64,000 nt of DNA, taken from positions 1 to 64,000 of the forward strand of contig JAJFLE010000018.1 in the NCBI GenBank assembly GCA_021772835.1, in the 5' to 3' direction. Of this stretch, positions 18,297-27,245 are shown in pieces; position 1 is the stretch's first letter; each line of letters begins with the position of its first letter. Below the pieces are notes generated by a model. It saw only the letters and a list, made by a program, of their open reading frames with translations. It was not told where the DNA came from and did not search any database. The position numbers and the translations under genes were made by a program. The stretch is from Mariprofundus sp. (GTDB taxonomy: Bacteria > Pseudomonadota > Zetaproteobacteria > Mariprofundales > Mariprofundaceae).

Positions 18297-20135
18297 ATGA
18301 CAGGGGTAAACGCCGTGGAAACATTGAAAACAGTGGAACGCATAAGCAGTGATCTGGAAAAAAACAGCCATTTACTCAAGACAGAGCTGGTATCAATTAT
18401 CCAACGGCAGGACATCAATACATTGTTCCAACCCATCTTTGGCTTTGCTAACAATGCGCTGTTTGCTTATGAGGCCTTATCGCGAGGCCCTGACAACTCG
18501 GTACTGTTCCAGCCTGATATGTTGTTTGAAACGGCATACCATCATCAGCTTGCAGACGAACTGGATTACATTTGCCGACGCAAAGCAGTAGAAAATTTCG
18601 CTGCACGTAAACTGACTGGTAAACTGGCGCTCAATATTTGTCCGAGCGTGTTGGTCAACCCAGATTTCCGCAGTGGCCGTACCCTGCAGATGCTGAAAGA
18701 GGTTGGATTAGACAGTGAACGGGTCATCCTTGAGCTAACCGAGCACCAGCAAACTGATATTTCGAAATTGAAACAGGCGGTGAATTACTACAAGGACCAG
18801 GGCTTTTCCATTGCCATGGATGACCTTGGTGCAGGTTATTCCAACCTTCGTCTGTTGGCGGAGCTGCAACCTGATTTCCTCAAGCTGGACAAGTATTTTG
18901 TATCAGGTGTCAATTCAAACTGCGTGGAATCTGAGTTTGTAAAATTGATTGTCGATCTGGCCGCACGTGTTGGGTGCAAGGTTGTTGCCGAAGGCATTGA
19001 AAGCGCCGAAGATCTGTTGTTTGTACAAAGCATGGGCGTCGGTTACGGACAGGGTTTTCTGCTTGGAAGACCTCAGGAGCAGGCAGTAGCGGATGTGCCC
19101 GACATACTACTGGAAACAGCCATACGTACAGCCACAACAACGGTTGTAAAAGACAGTCATGCTGGCAACGCAACACAGCATAATCATGAACGGGTCGGTT
19201 CCTTATGCCTGCGTACAACGCTGCCCTGTTCTTCAGGCGACAGATTAACCTCCATCCTGAATCGTTTTCAGTCCAATCCAAAACTGCAGGCTTTACCGGT
19301 CGTCGATAACGGCAAAGTGTCCGGTGCAATCATTCGTGATCACTTGCTCAATGAATTTTCCAAGCCTTTTGCCCACAGCCTTTATCACCGCGCACCGGTT
19401 TCGAAGTTAATGCTTAAGAATCCGCTTGTGGTTCAGGTCGCAGATTCAATTTCACTGGTAAGCCAGATGGCGACCAGTCGCCCATTCGATCTCGTCTATT
19501 GCCCTATCATAGTCTGTGATAATGATACATACATCGGAACACTTTCCATTCGCGAATTGCTGGAGAAAATCACTAAAACTCAGGTCGCACATGCCCTGCA
19601 CAGCAATCCGTTAACCGGTTTGCCGGGCAATGTTCGTATTGCCAGCGAAGTACAGTTACGCATTGATAAAAATGACAGTTTTGTACTCAGTCATTTCGAC
19701 CTCGATAATTTCAAGGCCTTTAACGATAAATATGGCTTTGAGCGTGGCGACAACATGATCTGTCTGGTTGCCGATCTCCTGAGCCAAACGATATTGGATG
19801 GGGATTTTGTCGGACATATCGGCGGCGATGATTTTGTCATGATCTTCTCCAGTGAAGCGTGGGAATCCAGAATCTGGAATATGCTTCAGCTCTTCTCTGA
19901 GCAATCGCTGTTACTCTATAATGATAGCGAAAAAGAACGCGGTTTTATCGAAGCGACAGACCGGCTCGGTCATATCAGGCAGTTTGCTCTGGCAAGCCTT
20001 TCAGTCAGTGCAGCCATATGTTCACCGGGAAAATTCAGGTCGCATCTTGCAGCAACTGAAGTTATTGCCGGCATCAAACACCAGTCCAAAAAAATTGATG
20101 GAAACAGTCTGGTTGTTGATCGCCGTGAAGGCTGA
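18297..20135 (+). CDS. EAL-CBS-GGDEF cyclic-di-GMP protein
   Basis: Cytoplasmic c-di-GMP signalling protein of up to 612 residues with domains in unusual order. The EAL phosphodiesterase domain comes first (about 35-265): YEALSRG, NICPSV, DDLGAGYSN in place of the usual DDFGTG, KLDKYF and VAEGIE, so its metal and catalytic residues look largely intact. A CBS pair (about 300-430) follows. The GGDEF domain (about 435-610) has GGDDF at 509-513, which may still be active or may sense GTP. CBS domains suggest control by adenine nucleotides. The ATG at 18297 lacks a ribosome site, while an in-frame GTG at 18315 has AGGGG eight bases upstream and may be the true start. Confidence 0.87.
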   Translation: MTGVNAVETLKTVERISSDLEKNSHLLKTELVSIIQRQDINTLFQPIFGFANNALFAYEALSRGPDNSVLFQPDMLFETAYHHQLADELDYICRRKAVENFAARKLTGKLALNICPSVLVNPDFRSGRTLQMLKEVGLDSERVILELTEHQQTDISKLKQAVNYYKDQGFSIAMDDLGAGYSNLRLLAELQPDFLKLDKYFVSGVNSNCVESEFVKLIVDLAARVGCKVVAEGIESAEDLLFVQSMGVGYGQGFLLGRPQEQAVADVPDILLETAIRTATTTVVKDSHAGNATQHNHERVGSLCLRTTLPCSSGDRLTSILNRFQSNPKLQALPVVDNGKVSGAIIRDHLLNEFSKPFAHSLYHRAPVSKLMLKNPLVVQVADSISLVSQMATSRPFDLVYCPIIVCDNDTYIGTLSIRELLEKITKTQVAHALHSNPLTGLPGNVRIASEVQLRIDKNDSFVLSHFDLDNFKAFNDKYGFERGDNMICLVADLLSQTILDGDFVGHIGGDDFVMIFSSEAWESRIWNMLQLFSEQSLLLYNDSEKERGFIEATDRLGHIRQFALASLSVSAAICSPGKFRSHLAATEVIAGIKHQSKKIDGNSLVVDRREG

Positions 20136-20223
20136 GCGACAGACATTCACTGCAGTACTTTTTTCAGCACTAAAAATAATTAAAACAGAGCTTTAAGCAC
20201 TCTCCAAACAGGATGTAAATACC

Positions 20224-20376
20224 ATGGAACGATTAAAATACTTTGGAAAAACCATGTACCCAATAGATACATTCAACAGGTGCATATTCTGCGATAGAAA
20301 AATATTACAGGAACCGTGGTATTCGAAAAGGTGTGCCAAATGCGTGCAAACAAATACCCCCCAACGAAACGCTTAA
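20224..20376 (+). CDS. Small protein with a four-cysteine zinc-ribbon pattern
   Basis: A 50-residue frame with two CxxC knuckles (C20-x2-C23 and C37-x2-C40: RCIFCDR and RCAKCVQ), spaced as in small zinc ribbons or YacG-like proteins. AGGA lies ten bases before the ATG. It sits in the otherwise empty stretch between the EAL-GGDEF gene and the transglycosylase gene; the remaining bases to 20666 show nothing else. I do not recognise the family, and function is unknown. Confidence 0.5.
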   Translation: MERLKYFGKTMYPIDTFNRCIFCDRKILQEPWYSKRCAKCVQTNTPQRNA

Positions 20377-20666
20377 CACTCTCGCAGAATAACTTGAGCA
20401 GCGACAACGCTATCCATCTTGATCTTCGAGAATGGTAGCATAAGAAACAGCGGCCAACGCTGAGATCTGGGTAAACCACAGGCAGACGGCTCTTTTGCCT
20501 GAATACAAATGCAAGTCATTTGACAGTACCGGGATCAACAGAGACTACAGGGTTCTCCCGCCCTTAGTCATTCGAAAGCTATTGGGCTTGAGACTTCAAT
20601 CACCGTAATCCTGCAGGGACAGCTATCTGCACGGGCTCCGCCCCAAGGGCGAGGCGCATGGATGAG

Positions 20667-21266
20667 CTAGAACCAGCTACCGTCATCCAAATCGCCTTTG
20701 CAGCGTTTGAGCTGGGCACTGTAGGTGGCGGCTTTGCGCTTTACTTTTTTAGCCACCTGAATCAACCACGGTTTTTTGTTATAGGTTTTACGTTTCCAGC
20801 CGCCATGCCCCTCGTGATAGGCCAGATACTGGTTATAGGCATCCCATTTGGAGATACCCAGGGTTTTATGGGAATAGGTGCCATACCAGCCGATAAAATC
20901 AGTGGCATCTTCGAAATCATCCCGGTCCGCACCCCAGTTGCCGGACTGATCAATATACCAATCCCAGGTTTCATCCTTAACCTGCGCATATCCGTAAGCT
21001 GAGCTAATCCGGCCGTATGGAATGAATCCAAGCAATGTATCTTTGGGCGTTTTGGCCTGGGCACGAAAGCGCGACTCCTGCCACATAATAGCCATCTGCA
21101 CATGCACCGGTACACCCCACGTCTCGTAAGAGTCGTTGGCATATTCGTACCAGTCATCTTTCTCCTTAAAAATTTTACAGGCGTCATCGACATTGCGTGG
21201 TGGACCACTGGCACAGGCGGCCAGTGAGAATAGGCATACAATCAATAACAACCTGGTCACTGACAT
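20667..21266 (-). CDS. Transglycosylase (SLT)-like lipoprotein
   Basis: Envelope lipoprotein of 199 residues, likely a lytic transglycosylase that cleaves peptidoglycan. The lipobox LAAC places the lipidated cysteine at residue 18. The SLT core has the catalytic glutamate in IMWQESRFRAQA, followed by SSAYGYAQVKDETW and the late NQYLAYHEGHGGW segment where goose-type SLT domains keep a conserved tyrosine/histidine region. It lies one base downstream of the large oxidoreductase gene on the same strand, so it may be its operon partner. A decayed duplicate of its 3' end lies near 18.0 kb. Confidence 0.8.
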   Translation of the reverse strand: MSVTRLLLIVCLFSLAACASGPPRNVDDACKIFKEKDDWYEYANDSYETWGVPVHVQMAIMWQESRFRAQAKTPKDTLLGFIPYGRISSAYGYAQVKDETWDWYIDQSGNWGADRDDFEDATDFIGWYGTYSHKTLGISKWDAYNQYLAYHEGHGGWKRKTYNKKPWLIQVAKKVKRKAATYSAQLKRCKGDLDDGSWF

Positions 21267-21267
21267 A

Positions 21268-24200
21268 CTACATCAGCACCCGTTCGATTCCGCCGCTTTT
21301 GACCTTCTGGATAAACTGTTGCTGCCAATCCTCGCCGTGCAGATGTTTGACCAGTTCGATAACAATATAATCAGCCTCGACGCCGGTTTCCCCTTCCAGT
21401 CGTGACAGGCCCTGCAGGCATGAGGGACACGATGTGAGAATCTTTTGCGGTGCATCACCCGGCAACTGTGCTTTGGCCAGTTGCATCTGCTCTTCCTTGC
21501 GCATGCGAATCTTGCCAGCAATAGCAGGTTGTGCGACAGCCAGCGTTCCGGCCTCACCGCAGCAATCTTCCGATTTTACCGCGTCCTGGCCCAACAGCGT
21601 TTCAATGGCCGCTTTGGTTCCATGACGTTTGAGCGGAGAATGACATGGCACGTGATACATATACTCAGCACCGCTCACGGCTTCGGTTTTCACACCCTGT
21701 TCCATCAGATATTCATGGATATCAATCAATGGTGCATTTGGGAACACCTGCCCCAGTTCATACTTGGTCAGCTGGTCGTAACAGGTGCCGCAGGAAACAA
21801 TCACCGCCTCAAAATCGAGATAAGAGAGCGCATTCTTGATACGGTGAAACAGTACCCTGTTGTCATAGGTGATCTGATCACCCTTCTTATGGTCACCACT
21901 GGCTGTAGAGGGATAACCGCAGCAGAGATAGGAAGGTGGCAATACCACATTGACACCCAGATCGTACAACATGGCCTGTGTAGCCAGCCCTACCTGAGAA
22001 AACAAGCGCTCGGAACCGCAGCCCGGAAAATAGAAAACAGTCCGGCCATTGGCTTTTTTCGGGTCACGCAGTATCGGAATCATATTCTTGTCACTGGACT
22101 CAATGCCCAGCTTCTGGCGTGCAGTTCCAGCTTTCAGAGCTGGCAGGGGCCGCTCAATGAAGTTAATCAACTGCGCCTGCACACCCTCGAGATTGCGGCT
22201 GGCTGCCGGTTCCGCTTTCACCAAGCCTGACATCTTGCCCAGACGGTTCAGCATACGGTGACCCGCATAACCCCAGCGAATCACAACTTCACGCATGAAG
22301 CGTACTGCATTGGGATCCTGTAACGTCAGAAACAACATGGAGAGCTTTGAACCCAGATTAAATCTGGTCTGTCCCTTATCCTTGAGCAGTGCGCGCATTT
22401 TTTCGGTGACGTCACCGAAATCGATATTCACAGGACACGGCGATTCACACTTATGACAGATCGTGCAGTGATCGGCGACATCATGCATGCCTTCGAACTG
22501 TTCAAATGAGATGCCTGATCCTGTCTGCGATTCATACAGGAAGGCTTCGATCATGGCACCAGATGCCTGAATCTTGTTGCGCGGACTATACAGCATATTG
22601 GCTCGCGGGAAGTGGGTATTGCAGACCGGTTTGCACTTGCCGCAACGCAGGCATGGAGAAATGGCTTCGGAAAGGTCAGTCAGATCAGCCGCTTCGAGTA
22701 TCATCGACTCCATTTCCAGCAAGTTGAAACTCGGTGTGTAAGTCAAACGCAGATCGGTGTCCGGCAGGAGTTTTCCGCGATTAAACAGATGGCCGGGATC
22801 CACACGCTTCAGGTATTCTGCCGTCTCCTGCAGAATCGTTTTATCCATGTATTCGAGTTTGGTGATTCCGATACCATGTTCACCGGAAATCACACCGCCC
22901 AGTTCAACAGCTTTGGCCATCACCTTCTCAACCACACGATGTGCCTTTTTCATCATCGAGTAATCGTTGGAATTGACCGGAATATTGGTATGCACATTGC
23001 CATCACCGGCATGCATGTGAGTGGCTACGACAATACGGCCGGAAAGTGCTTTTTTATGCGCCTTCTTCAGCCCATCAATCAGCGTATCATGTCCACGCAG
23101 CATATCAAACAGCGGTTTTTCCACCTCTTCACGATAAGAGATGCGCAACGCTGAGCGCTGGATCACCCGGAACAGCGGTTCAGAGCCTTTGTATGTGATG
23201 CCCTCAAGCAGGTGTGCCACTTCGCGGGCCGGTTCATCCATGCCTTTGAGCAAACGACACCAGTTTTCGTTTGTGTTCGCAATCAGTTGAATGCATTGAT
23301 CGAGCTTCTCAGTCAGGTATGGATCATCATCGAGATTCAGATCACTGGTTTCCAGCCGGTTGCCGGAAATGCGTTTACGCGCATCATTGAGGTAGGCAGA
23401 AATCGCTTCAATCGCATCCTTTTTATTGAGAATCGAGTTGTCGATATTCAGGTGTTCGACGTAATCGTTATATTCCGACAATCGATCCAGCGGAATCACC
23501 ACATCTTCATTCATTTTGAAGGCACGGGTATGCTTGGCAATGGCCGCCATGCGACCGCGATCGCCCCAGAAACGTTTGCGATCAGCTGCGGATGTAGCCA
23601 CAAAACCTTCACCATTGCCGTTGGAGGTAATGCGACAGATATCAGCACAGGCCTTGCCTACAGCATGTTCTTCATCTCCGGACACATCGATCAACAACAC
23701 CACACGCGGTGCCTCGCGGCGGGGTGATTTGGAAATGTATTCGATCGCTTTGACATATTTCTCGTCAAAGTGCTCCAAACCTTCCAGGTGCGCGCCTTCC
23801 AGCTCATCAACATGGTGCTTGATCTTCACCATGGCCTTGGTCGCGTCAGAGAGTTCCTGGCCAAAAAATTCACAGCATACGGTACGGGTTACTTCGAAGG
23901 CACGATGCAGTATGAATGTAGCTTCCACGATAAAGCCATCGGTACCCTCTTTCTGCACACCTGGAAGCCCGCCCATGGCTTTGCGTGTAACATCCTTACC
24001 CAGCCCCTCTTTACGGAAGTCTGATGCCTTGATGGGCAGAATTTCATCACTGATCTGTGAACCGGTAAGCGAATCGGTCTTGAGCAGGCGGAAGCAAACT
24101 TCCTGCTCATCATGCACCTTGCCCATATTGTGGTTGATACGCTCCACCAGCAGCCAGTTACCGTCCGGTGTCACCATCTTCCATGAAAGCAGGTTATCGA

Positions 24201-25077
24201 CACAGGTGCCCCATATCACCGCATGTTTACCACCGGCATTGGATGCAACATTGCCACCGATGGTGCAAGCCCAGAGGCTGGTAGGGTCGGTTGCAAATAC
24301 GTGAGGCTGGCTAGCCTCCATCACCTTGCCGGTCACCGCTCCTGCACCAGCTGTAATCGTCGCGACTTCACCTTTGTCGCCAATATTCTGGGGGAGAATA
24401 GAGCCGATCTGATCCAGCTTCTCAACATTGATCAACACGGCATTATTGGACAGGGGTACCGAACCACCGCACAGGCCGGTTCCTCCACCGCGTGGAATCA
24501 CCACCAGATCCTGCTCGGCCGTAGCGCGAATCAGACCAGGCAGCTCATCGGCCGAGTCAGGTGTTAACACACAGAACGGAGCATGATGGCGCCAGTCTGT
24601 GGCATCGGTTGCATGGTGCGTCAGGGTATAGGCATCAAAATGGACATTGTTCGGATGCGTATGTTTGGCAAAGGCCTTACGCGCCCTTTTACGGCGTAGC
24701 GGCTCCTCATCAAACCATGCATAAAACTCTTCCAGCATACGGCTGGTGCAAGCCGCAATTTTCTGCGCACGAGGATTATCTGATGCCCCTTTCGAGATAC
24801 GCGCCAGACGATCGTAATGGCGCTGGTACATTTTCTGGCGCCGTTTCTGACTATTCAGCAGGTCATTACGCAGGTAAATGTTGCGCTCTACTATCCAGAG
24901 ATCACCAAGGATCTCAAACAGCATGCGGGCAGAACGGCCAGTACGGCGCTGGGTGCGCAATACATTCAGGTCATCCCAGGCATCTTCGCTAAGAAATCGA
25001 ATAACGATTTCACGATCTGAATAGGATGTGTAGTTGTAGGGTATCTCGCGAATATTCTCGGACAAAAAGTTCTCCAT
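21268..25077 (-). CDS. Large FAD- and Fe-S-binding oxidoreductase (DUF3683/GlcD-GlpC fusion)
   Basis: A 1269-residue fusion that should oxidise a 2-hydroxy acid such as D-lactate and pass electrons through Fe-S centres. After a DUF3683-like N-terminal part (about 1-140) comes the FAD-binding PCMH domain with PRGGGTGLCGGSVPL, then the FAD-oxidase C domain ending in SGEHGIG and LFNRGKLLP. Two 4Fe-4S motifs follow near residues 807 (CLRCGKCKPVCN) and 869 (CTICHKCESPCP). Two CCG domains come last (LCCGYP near 1053, DCCGEAG near 1172), as in GlpC/LutA heterodisulfide-type subunits. Substrate is inferred from the family, not shown. A single polypeptide replaces what is GlcD, GlcF or Dld2-like in other organisms. 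Confidence 0.87.
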   Translation of the reverse strand: MENFLSENIREIPYNYTSYSDREIVIRFLSEDAWDDLNVLRTQRRTGRSARMLFEILGDLWIVERNIYLRNDLLNSQKRRQKMYQRHYDRLARISKGASDNPRAQKIAACTSRMLEEFYAWFDEEPLRRKRARKAFAKHTHPNNVHFDAYTLTHHATDATDWRHHAPFCVLTPDSADELPGLIRATAEQDLVVIPRGGGTGLCGGSVPLSNNAVLINVEKLDQIGSILPQNIGDKGEVATITAGAGAVTGKVMEASQPHVFATDPTSLWACTIGGNVASNAGGKHAVIWGTCVDNLLSWKMVTPDGNWLLVERINHNMGKVHDEQEVCFRLLKTDSLTGSQISDEILPIKASDFRKEGLGKDVTRKAMGGLPGVQKEGTDGFIVEATFILHRAFEVTRTVCCEFFGQELSDATKAMVKIKHHVDELEGAHLEGLEHFDEKYVKAIEYISKSPRREAPRVVLLIDVSGDEEHAVGKACADICRITSNGNGEGFVATSAADRKRFWGDRGRMAAIAKHTRAFKMNEDVVIPLDRLSEYNDYVEHLNIDNSILNKKDAIEAISAYLNDARKRISGNRLETSDLNLDDDPYLTEKLDQCIQLIANTNENWCRLLKGMDEPAREVAHLLEGITYKGSEPLFRVIQRSALRISYREEVEKPLFDMLRGHDTLIDGLKKAHKKALSGRIVVATHMHAGDGNVHTNIPVNSNDYSMMKKAHRVVEKVMAKAVELGGVISGEHGIGITKLEYMDKTILQETAEYLKRVDPGHLFNRGKLLPDTDLRLTYTPSFNLLEMESMILEAADLTDLSEAISPCLRCGKCKPVCNTHFPRANMLYSPRNKIQASGAMIEAFLYESQTGSGISFEQFEGMHDVADHCTICHKCESPCPVNIDFGDVTEKMRALLKDKGQTRFNLGSKLSMLFLTLQDPNAVRFMREVVIRWGYAGHRMLNRLGKMSGLVKAEPAASRNLEGVQAQLINFIERPLPALKAGTARQKLGIESSDKNMIPILRDPKKANGRTVFYFPGCGSERLFSQVGLATQAMLYDLGVNVVLPPSYLCCGYPSTASGDHKKGDQITYDNRVLFHRIKNALSYLDFEAVIVSCGTCYDQLTKYELGQVFPNAPLIDIHEYLMEQGVKTEAVSGAEYMYHVPCHSPLKRHGTKAAIETLLGQDAVKSEDCCGEAGTLAVAQPAIAGKIRMRKEEQMQLAKAQLPGDAPQKILTSCPSCLQGLSRLEGETGVEADYIVIELVKHLHGEDWQQQFIQKVKSGGIERVLM

Positions 25078-25318
25078 CTCCTGAACAGACTGGTCTGGCG
25101 GAACGCAGCATAGTAAAACGACCAGATGAATAAAACCTTAATTCTCACATTGCAGCCACACTTACCGCAGCATTTTCGCCACAACGAGGTAGAAATAGGG
25201 AGGGTCGGGATTGGTTTCGTGCAGCCCATAAGGAATGAGGGCGTGCTCACTGGATGCAAAAAGCTAATCCGGGTCACGGATGTCACCATGCAGGAGATTG
25301 CAACTTTTGCCAGGTAGA

Positions 25319-25452
25319 TGCTGATTTATTGGCTACTGCCAAAAATTAGCTCGCAAAAGAAAAACATCGTTTTTCTTTTGCTTTCAAGGCAACCTTCTTA
25401 CGCAGTCTGGAAGTCACCCATGGACTGCCAGAAAACACCGAACAAATCAGCG
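25319..25452. repeat. MITE-like element, copy 2
   Basis: A 134-bp copy, inverted relative to copy 1, bounded by TGCTGATTTATT and its complement with mismatches. It contains a near-ideal hairpin: GCAAAAGAAAAAC at 25353-25365 pairs over all 13 bp with 25369-25381 around ATC. It begins 6 bp past the sigma-factor stop codon and may terminate that transcript. The rest of the gap from 25078 to 25318 shows only the upstream region of the oxidoreductase gene; I see no gene there. Confidence 0.7.
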
Positions 25453-25457
25453 TTTCC

Positions 25458-26006
25458 CTAGCAACAATCCTCTTTTCCAGGTTTTTTCGAAAAATCAACC
25501 AGCTTATTTTTTTTATCCAGTTCAATTTCACAACAGTCCTGTAAGAGACCTTTTAATAACTTGCGTCCCCGCTGGATTCTGGATTTCACACCGGATAGTG
25601 AAATACCCTGTTGAATGGCAACGTCCTTCTGATTCATACCTTTGATTTCAGATAAATATACTGCGTCGCGGTATCTCTCTGATAACTGATTAATCATAGG
25701 CTCCAAACAGGATTCCAGCTCCTGTTTGGCGGATTCATTTTGTTCGATATCGGGTTGAATGAGCTCTTCGGGCAGGGTTTCTGTTGGTTTATGGGTGCGG
25801 TAATAATCATAGACTGTATTTCTTGCAATTTGATAGAGCCAACTTTCCAGCTTGATCTCCTCTTTGAGTGAATCAATTCGACGGTGCACTTTTACAAAAA
25901 TTTCCTGCAGGATATCTTCTGCCATGGCATCATCACTCACCCGTTTTTTGATAAAAGAGAGTAGTTTTCTATGGTATTCGGTCCATATTTGTTCAGTCAT
26001 GCTCAT
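25458..26006 (-). CDS. SigZ-like ECF sigma factor
   Basis: Sigma-70 family factor of 182 residues. Region 2 holds AEDILQEIFVKVHRRID and SWLYQIARNTVYDYYR; region 4 holds LSERYRDAVYLSEIKGMNQKDVAIQQGISLSGVKSRIQRGRKLL split across the helix-turn-helix. The cysteine-containing C-terminal tail (LLQDCCEIELDKK and a final DCC) is typical of the SigZ group and could bind a metal or sense oxidants. No anti-sigma gene is adjacent. It lies 102 bp downstream of the ArsI/CadI-like gene on the same strand and the two may be cotranscribed. Confidence 0.85.
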   Translation of the reverse strand: MSMTEQIWTEYHRKLLSFIKKRVSDDAMAEDILQEIFVKVHRRIDSLKEEIKLESWLYQIARNTVYDYYRTHKPTETLPEELIQPDIEQNESAKQELESCLEPMINQLSERYRDAVYLSEIKGMNQKDVAIQQGISLSGVKSRIQRGRKLLKGLLQDCCEIELDKKNKLVDFSKKPGKEDCC

Positions 26007-26108
26007 GAGTGATTACCCTTAATGTTTTATATGTAGATGTATAATCAAACAAACAGCGTAAAATCAATTACGCTGCTTGTTATCATTATCAGTTTTTATC
26101 TACCGATG

Positions 26109-26615
26109 TCATGCACAACAGTGTGTGGCATCATTTTCATTGGGCAGACAACATGCCACATCCTCATCGTCTGAATCGGATTGACTCAGTGGAATGCAAC
26201 AGGCTGATGATTCATCGGCGTTATGCGATTGTGTATCTTCACCAAAAACCGGACTCTCACTCAGGGTGTGAAATGATTCCCATGCAACACCTTGAGGATC
26301 CATTGCCCAGTGTTTGTTCGAATGCGCATAACAACAGGAAGCCCCTTGTTGCGCAGATGATGTTATTTCAGCTTTCTGCAGTCGATCGGCAGTTTCTTTT
26401 AACTCAGATTCAGATTCAACTTGAATACCCAGATGATTGATGCCGCTCGCATGCCCTCGGTTGGAGATCGCAAAATTGACAGCGGGTTCAGTCACCTCCC
26501 ATTTGGCATAATCTTCACGTTCAACTGTTGGTTTAAGATCAAAGATGGTTGAATAAAACCCTATACTGTCTGCCATGTTATTTACTGCGATATGGATATG
26601 CATACGTTTCATCAT
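26109..26615 (-). CDS. ArsI/CadI-like vicinal-oxygen-chelate protein with cysteine-rich tail
   Basis: Glyoxalase-fold protein of 168 residues resembling ArsI (C-As lyase that demethylates trivalent organoarsenicals) and cadmium-induced CadI. Visible features are the metal-ligand histidine in MHIHIAVNNMADSIGFYS, INHLGIQVE, the vicinal cysteine pair GASCCYAHSNKHW, and PQGVAWESF. The tail holds three further CC pairs (ACCIP, ACCLP, HCCA), which would bind soft metals. The start at 26615 is set by AGGAG five bases upstream. Resistance to arsenic, antimony or cadmium is inferred from the family. Confidence 0.82.
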   Translation of the reverse strand: MMKRMHIHIAVNNMADSIGFYSTIFDLKPTVEREDYAKWEVTEPAVNFAISNRGHASGINHLGIQVESESELKETADRLQKAEITSSAQQGASCCYAHSNKHWAMDPQGVAWESFHTLSESPVFGEDTQSHNADESSACCIPLSQSDSDDEDVACCLPNENDATHCCA

Positions 26616-26637
26616 TTTTTCTCCTGTCATTGAAGCT

Positions 26638-26661
26638 AGGACTGCCACAACGTGGTGTCCT
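26638..26661. promoter_or_regulatory. Inverted repeat upstream of the ArsI/CadI-like gene
   Basis: AGGAC-TG-CCAC and GTGG-T-GTCCT form an imperfect inverted repeat around AAC, just ahead of the ribosome site of the ArsI/CadI-like gene. It could be an operator for a metal-responsive repressor or a leader hairpin. The remaining stretch to 27010 holds no gene that I can support. Confidence 0.35.
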
Positions 26662-27010
26662 TAACTAAAGACGAAACAGACAATGAAAAGACGCAATAAT
26701 TTCAAAATAAAGTTGCAGCAAAAGGCGTAACCCTCGGACGTTGCTGGTAGGAAACTGTGTTTAAGATCAAGAGAAATGAATGTATTGCAAGAAGTAGAAG
26801 AGTGGCTGTGAGTTTTGATTCGAATATCACATTACCGCCCGTGATGATCAATGCCATTTTTGGCCACCACCTTCTTGCTCAAACTGATCCGAATCAGGTA
26901 TTTTGTACTTGAAATACCTTGCAGGTCCATCAAAACAGCCAAGTCACTGAGCTTGGATTTTATGTCAGCAGGCCCTAAGATAGCGACATTGAATGACAGG
27001 GGCTGATGTT

Positions 27011-27217
27011 ATGGAAAAGAAAAATACGCAAATCATGGATATTGTCATTTTCGGCGTTTGTCTGTTCGCCATACTCCTGCTTCGTGAATATCGTGAAGAG
27101 CTGGCCTCAACTGTTCAGTGGTGGATTCCCGCCATGCCGCTGGCTCTGGTCGCCCTGTTTTTTGGTTTTCGCGGTGCCAACGCAAGCAGAATAAACAATG
27201 GTAAAAAAGCGAAATAA
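27011..27217 (+). CDS. Small two-segment membrane protein
   Basis: A 68-residue protein with two hydrophobic segments (about 10-27 IMDIVIFGVCLFAILLL and 39-56 WIPAMPLALVALFFGF) and a basic C-terminus ending NNGKKAK. The start at 27011 is fixed by AGGGG eight bases upstream; an earlier in-frame ATG lacks this. I do not recognise the family. It is convergent with ppk2, with only 28 bp between the stops. Confidence 0.6.
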   Translation: MEKKNTQIMDIVIFGVCLFAILLLREYREELASTVQWWIPAMPLALVALFFGFRGANASRINNGKKAK

Positions 27218-27245
27218 TCACCAGAGCTGATGTTGTTTCAGCTGC

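Noticed and set aside
18091-18300. 69-codon plus frame before the EAL-GGDEF gene
   Set aside because: Starts inside the decayed transglycosylase fragment and lacks a ribosome site.
20380-20660. Possible riboswitch between the zinc-ribbon ORF and the transglycosylase gene
   Set aside because: I looked for c-di-GMP (GEMM) consensus features because of the neighbouring EAL-GGDEF gene; the conserved core was not found.
23516-24304. 262-codon open frame on the plus strand
   Set aside because: Antisense to the FAD-binding domain of the large oxidoreductase; serine-rich product without motifs.
25126-25317. 63-codon plus frame upstream of the oxidoreductase gene
   Set aside because: No ribosome site and no homology; it ends in the MITE-like element.
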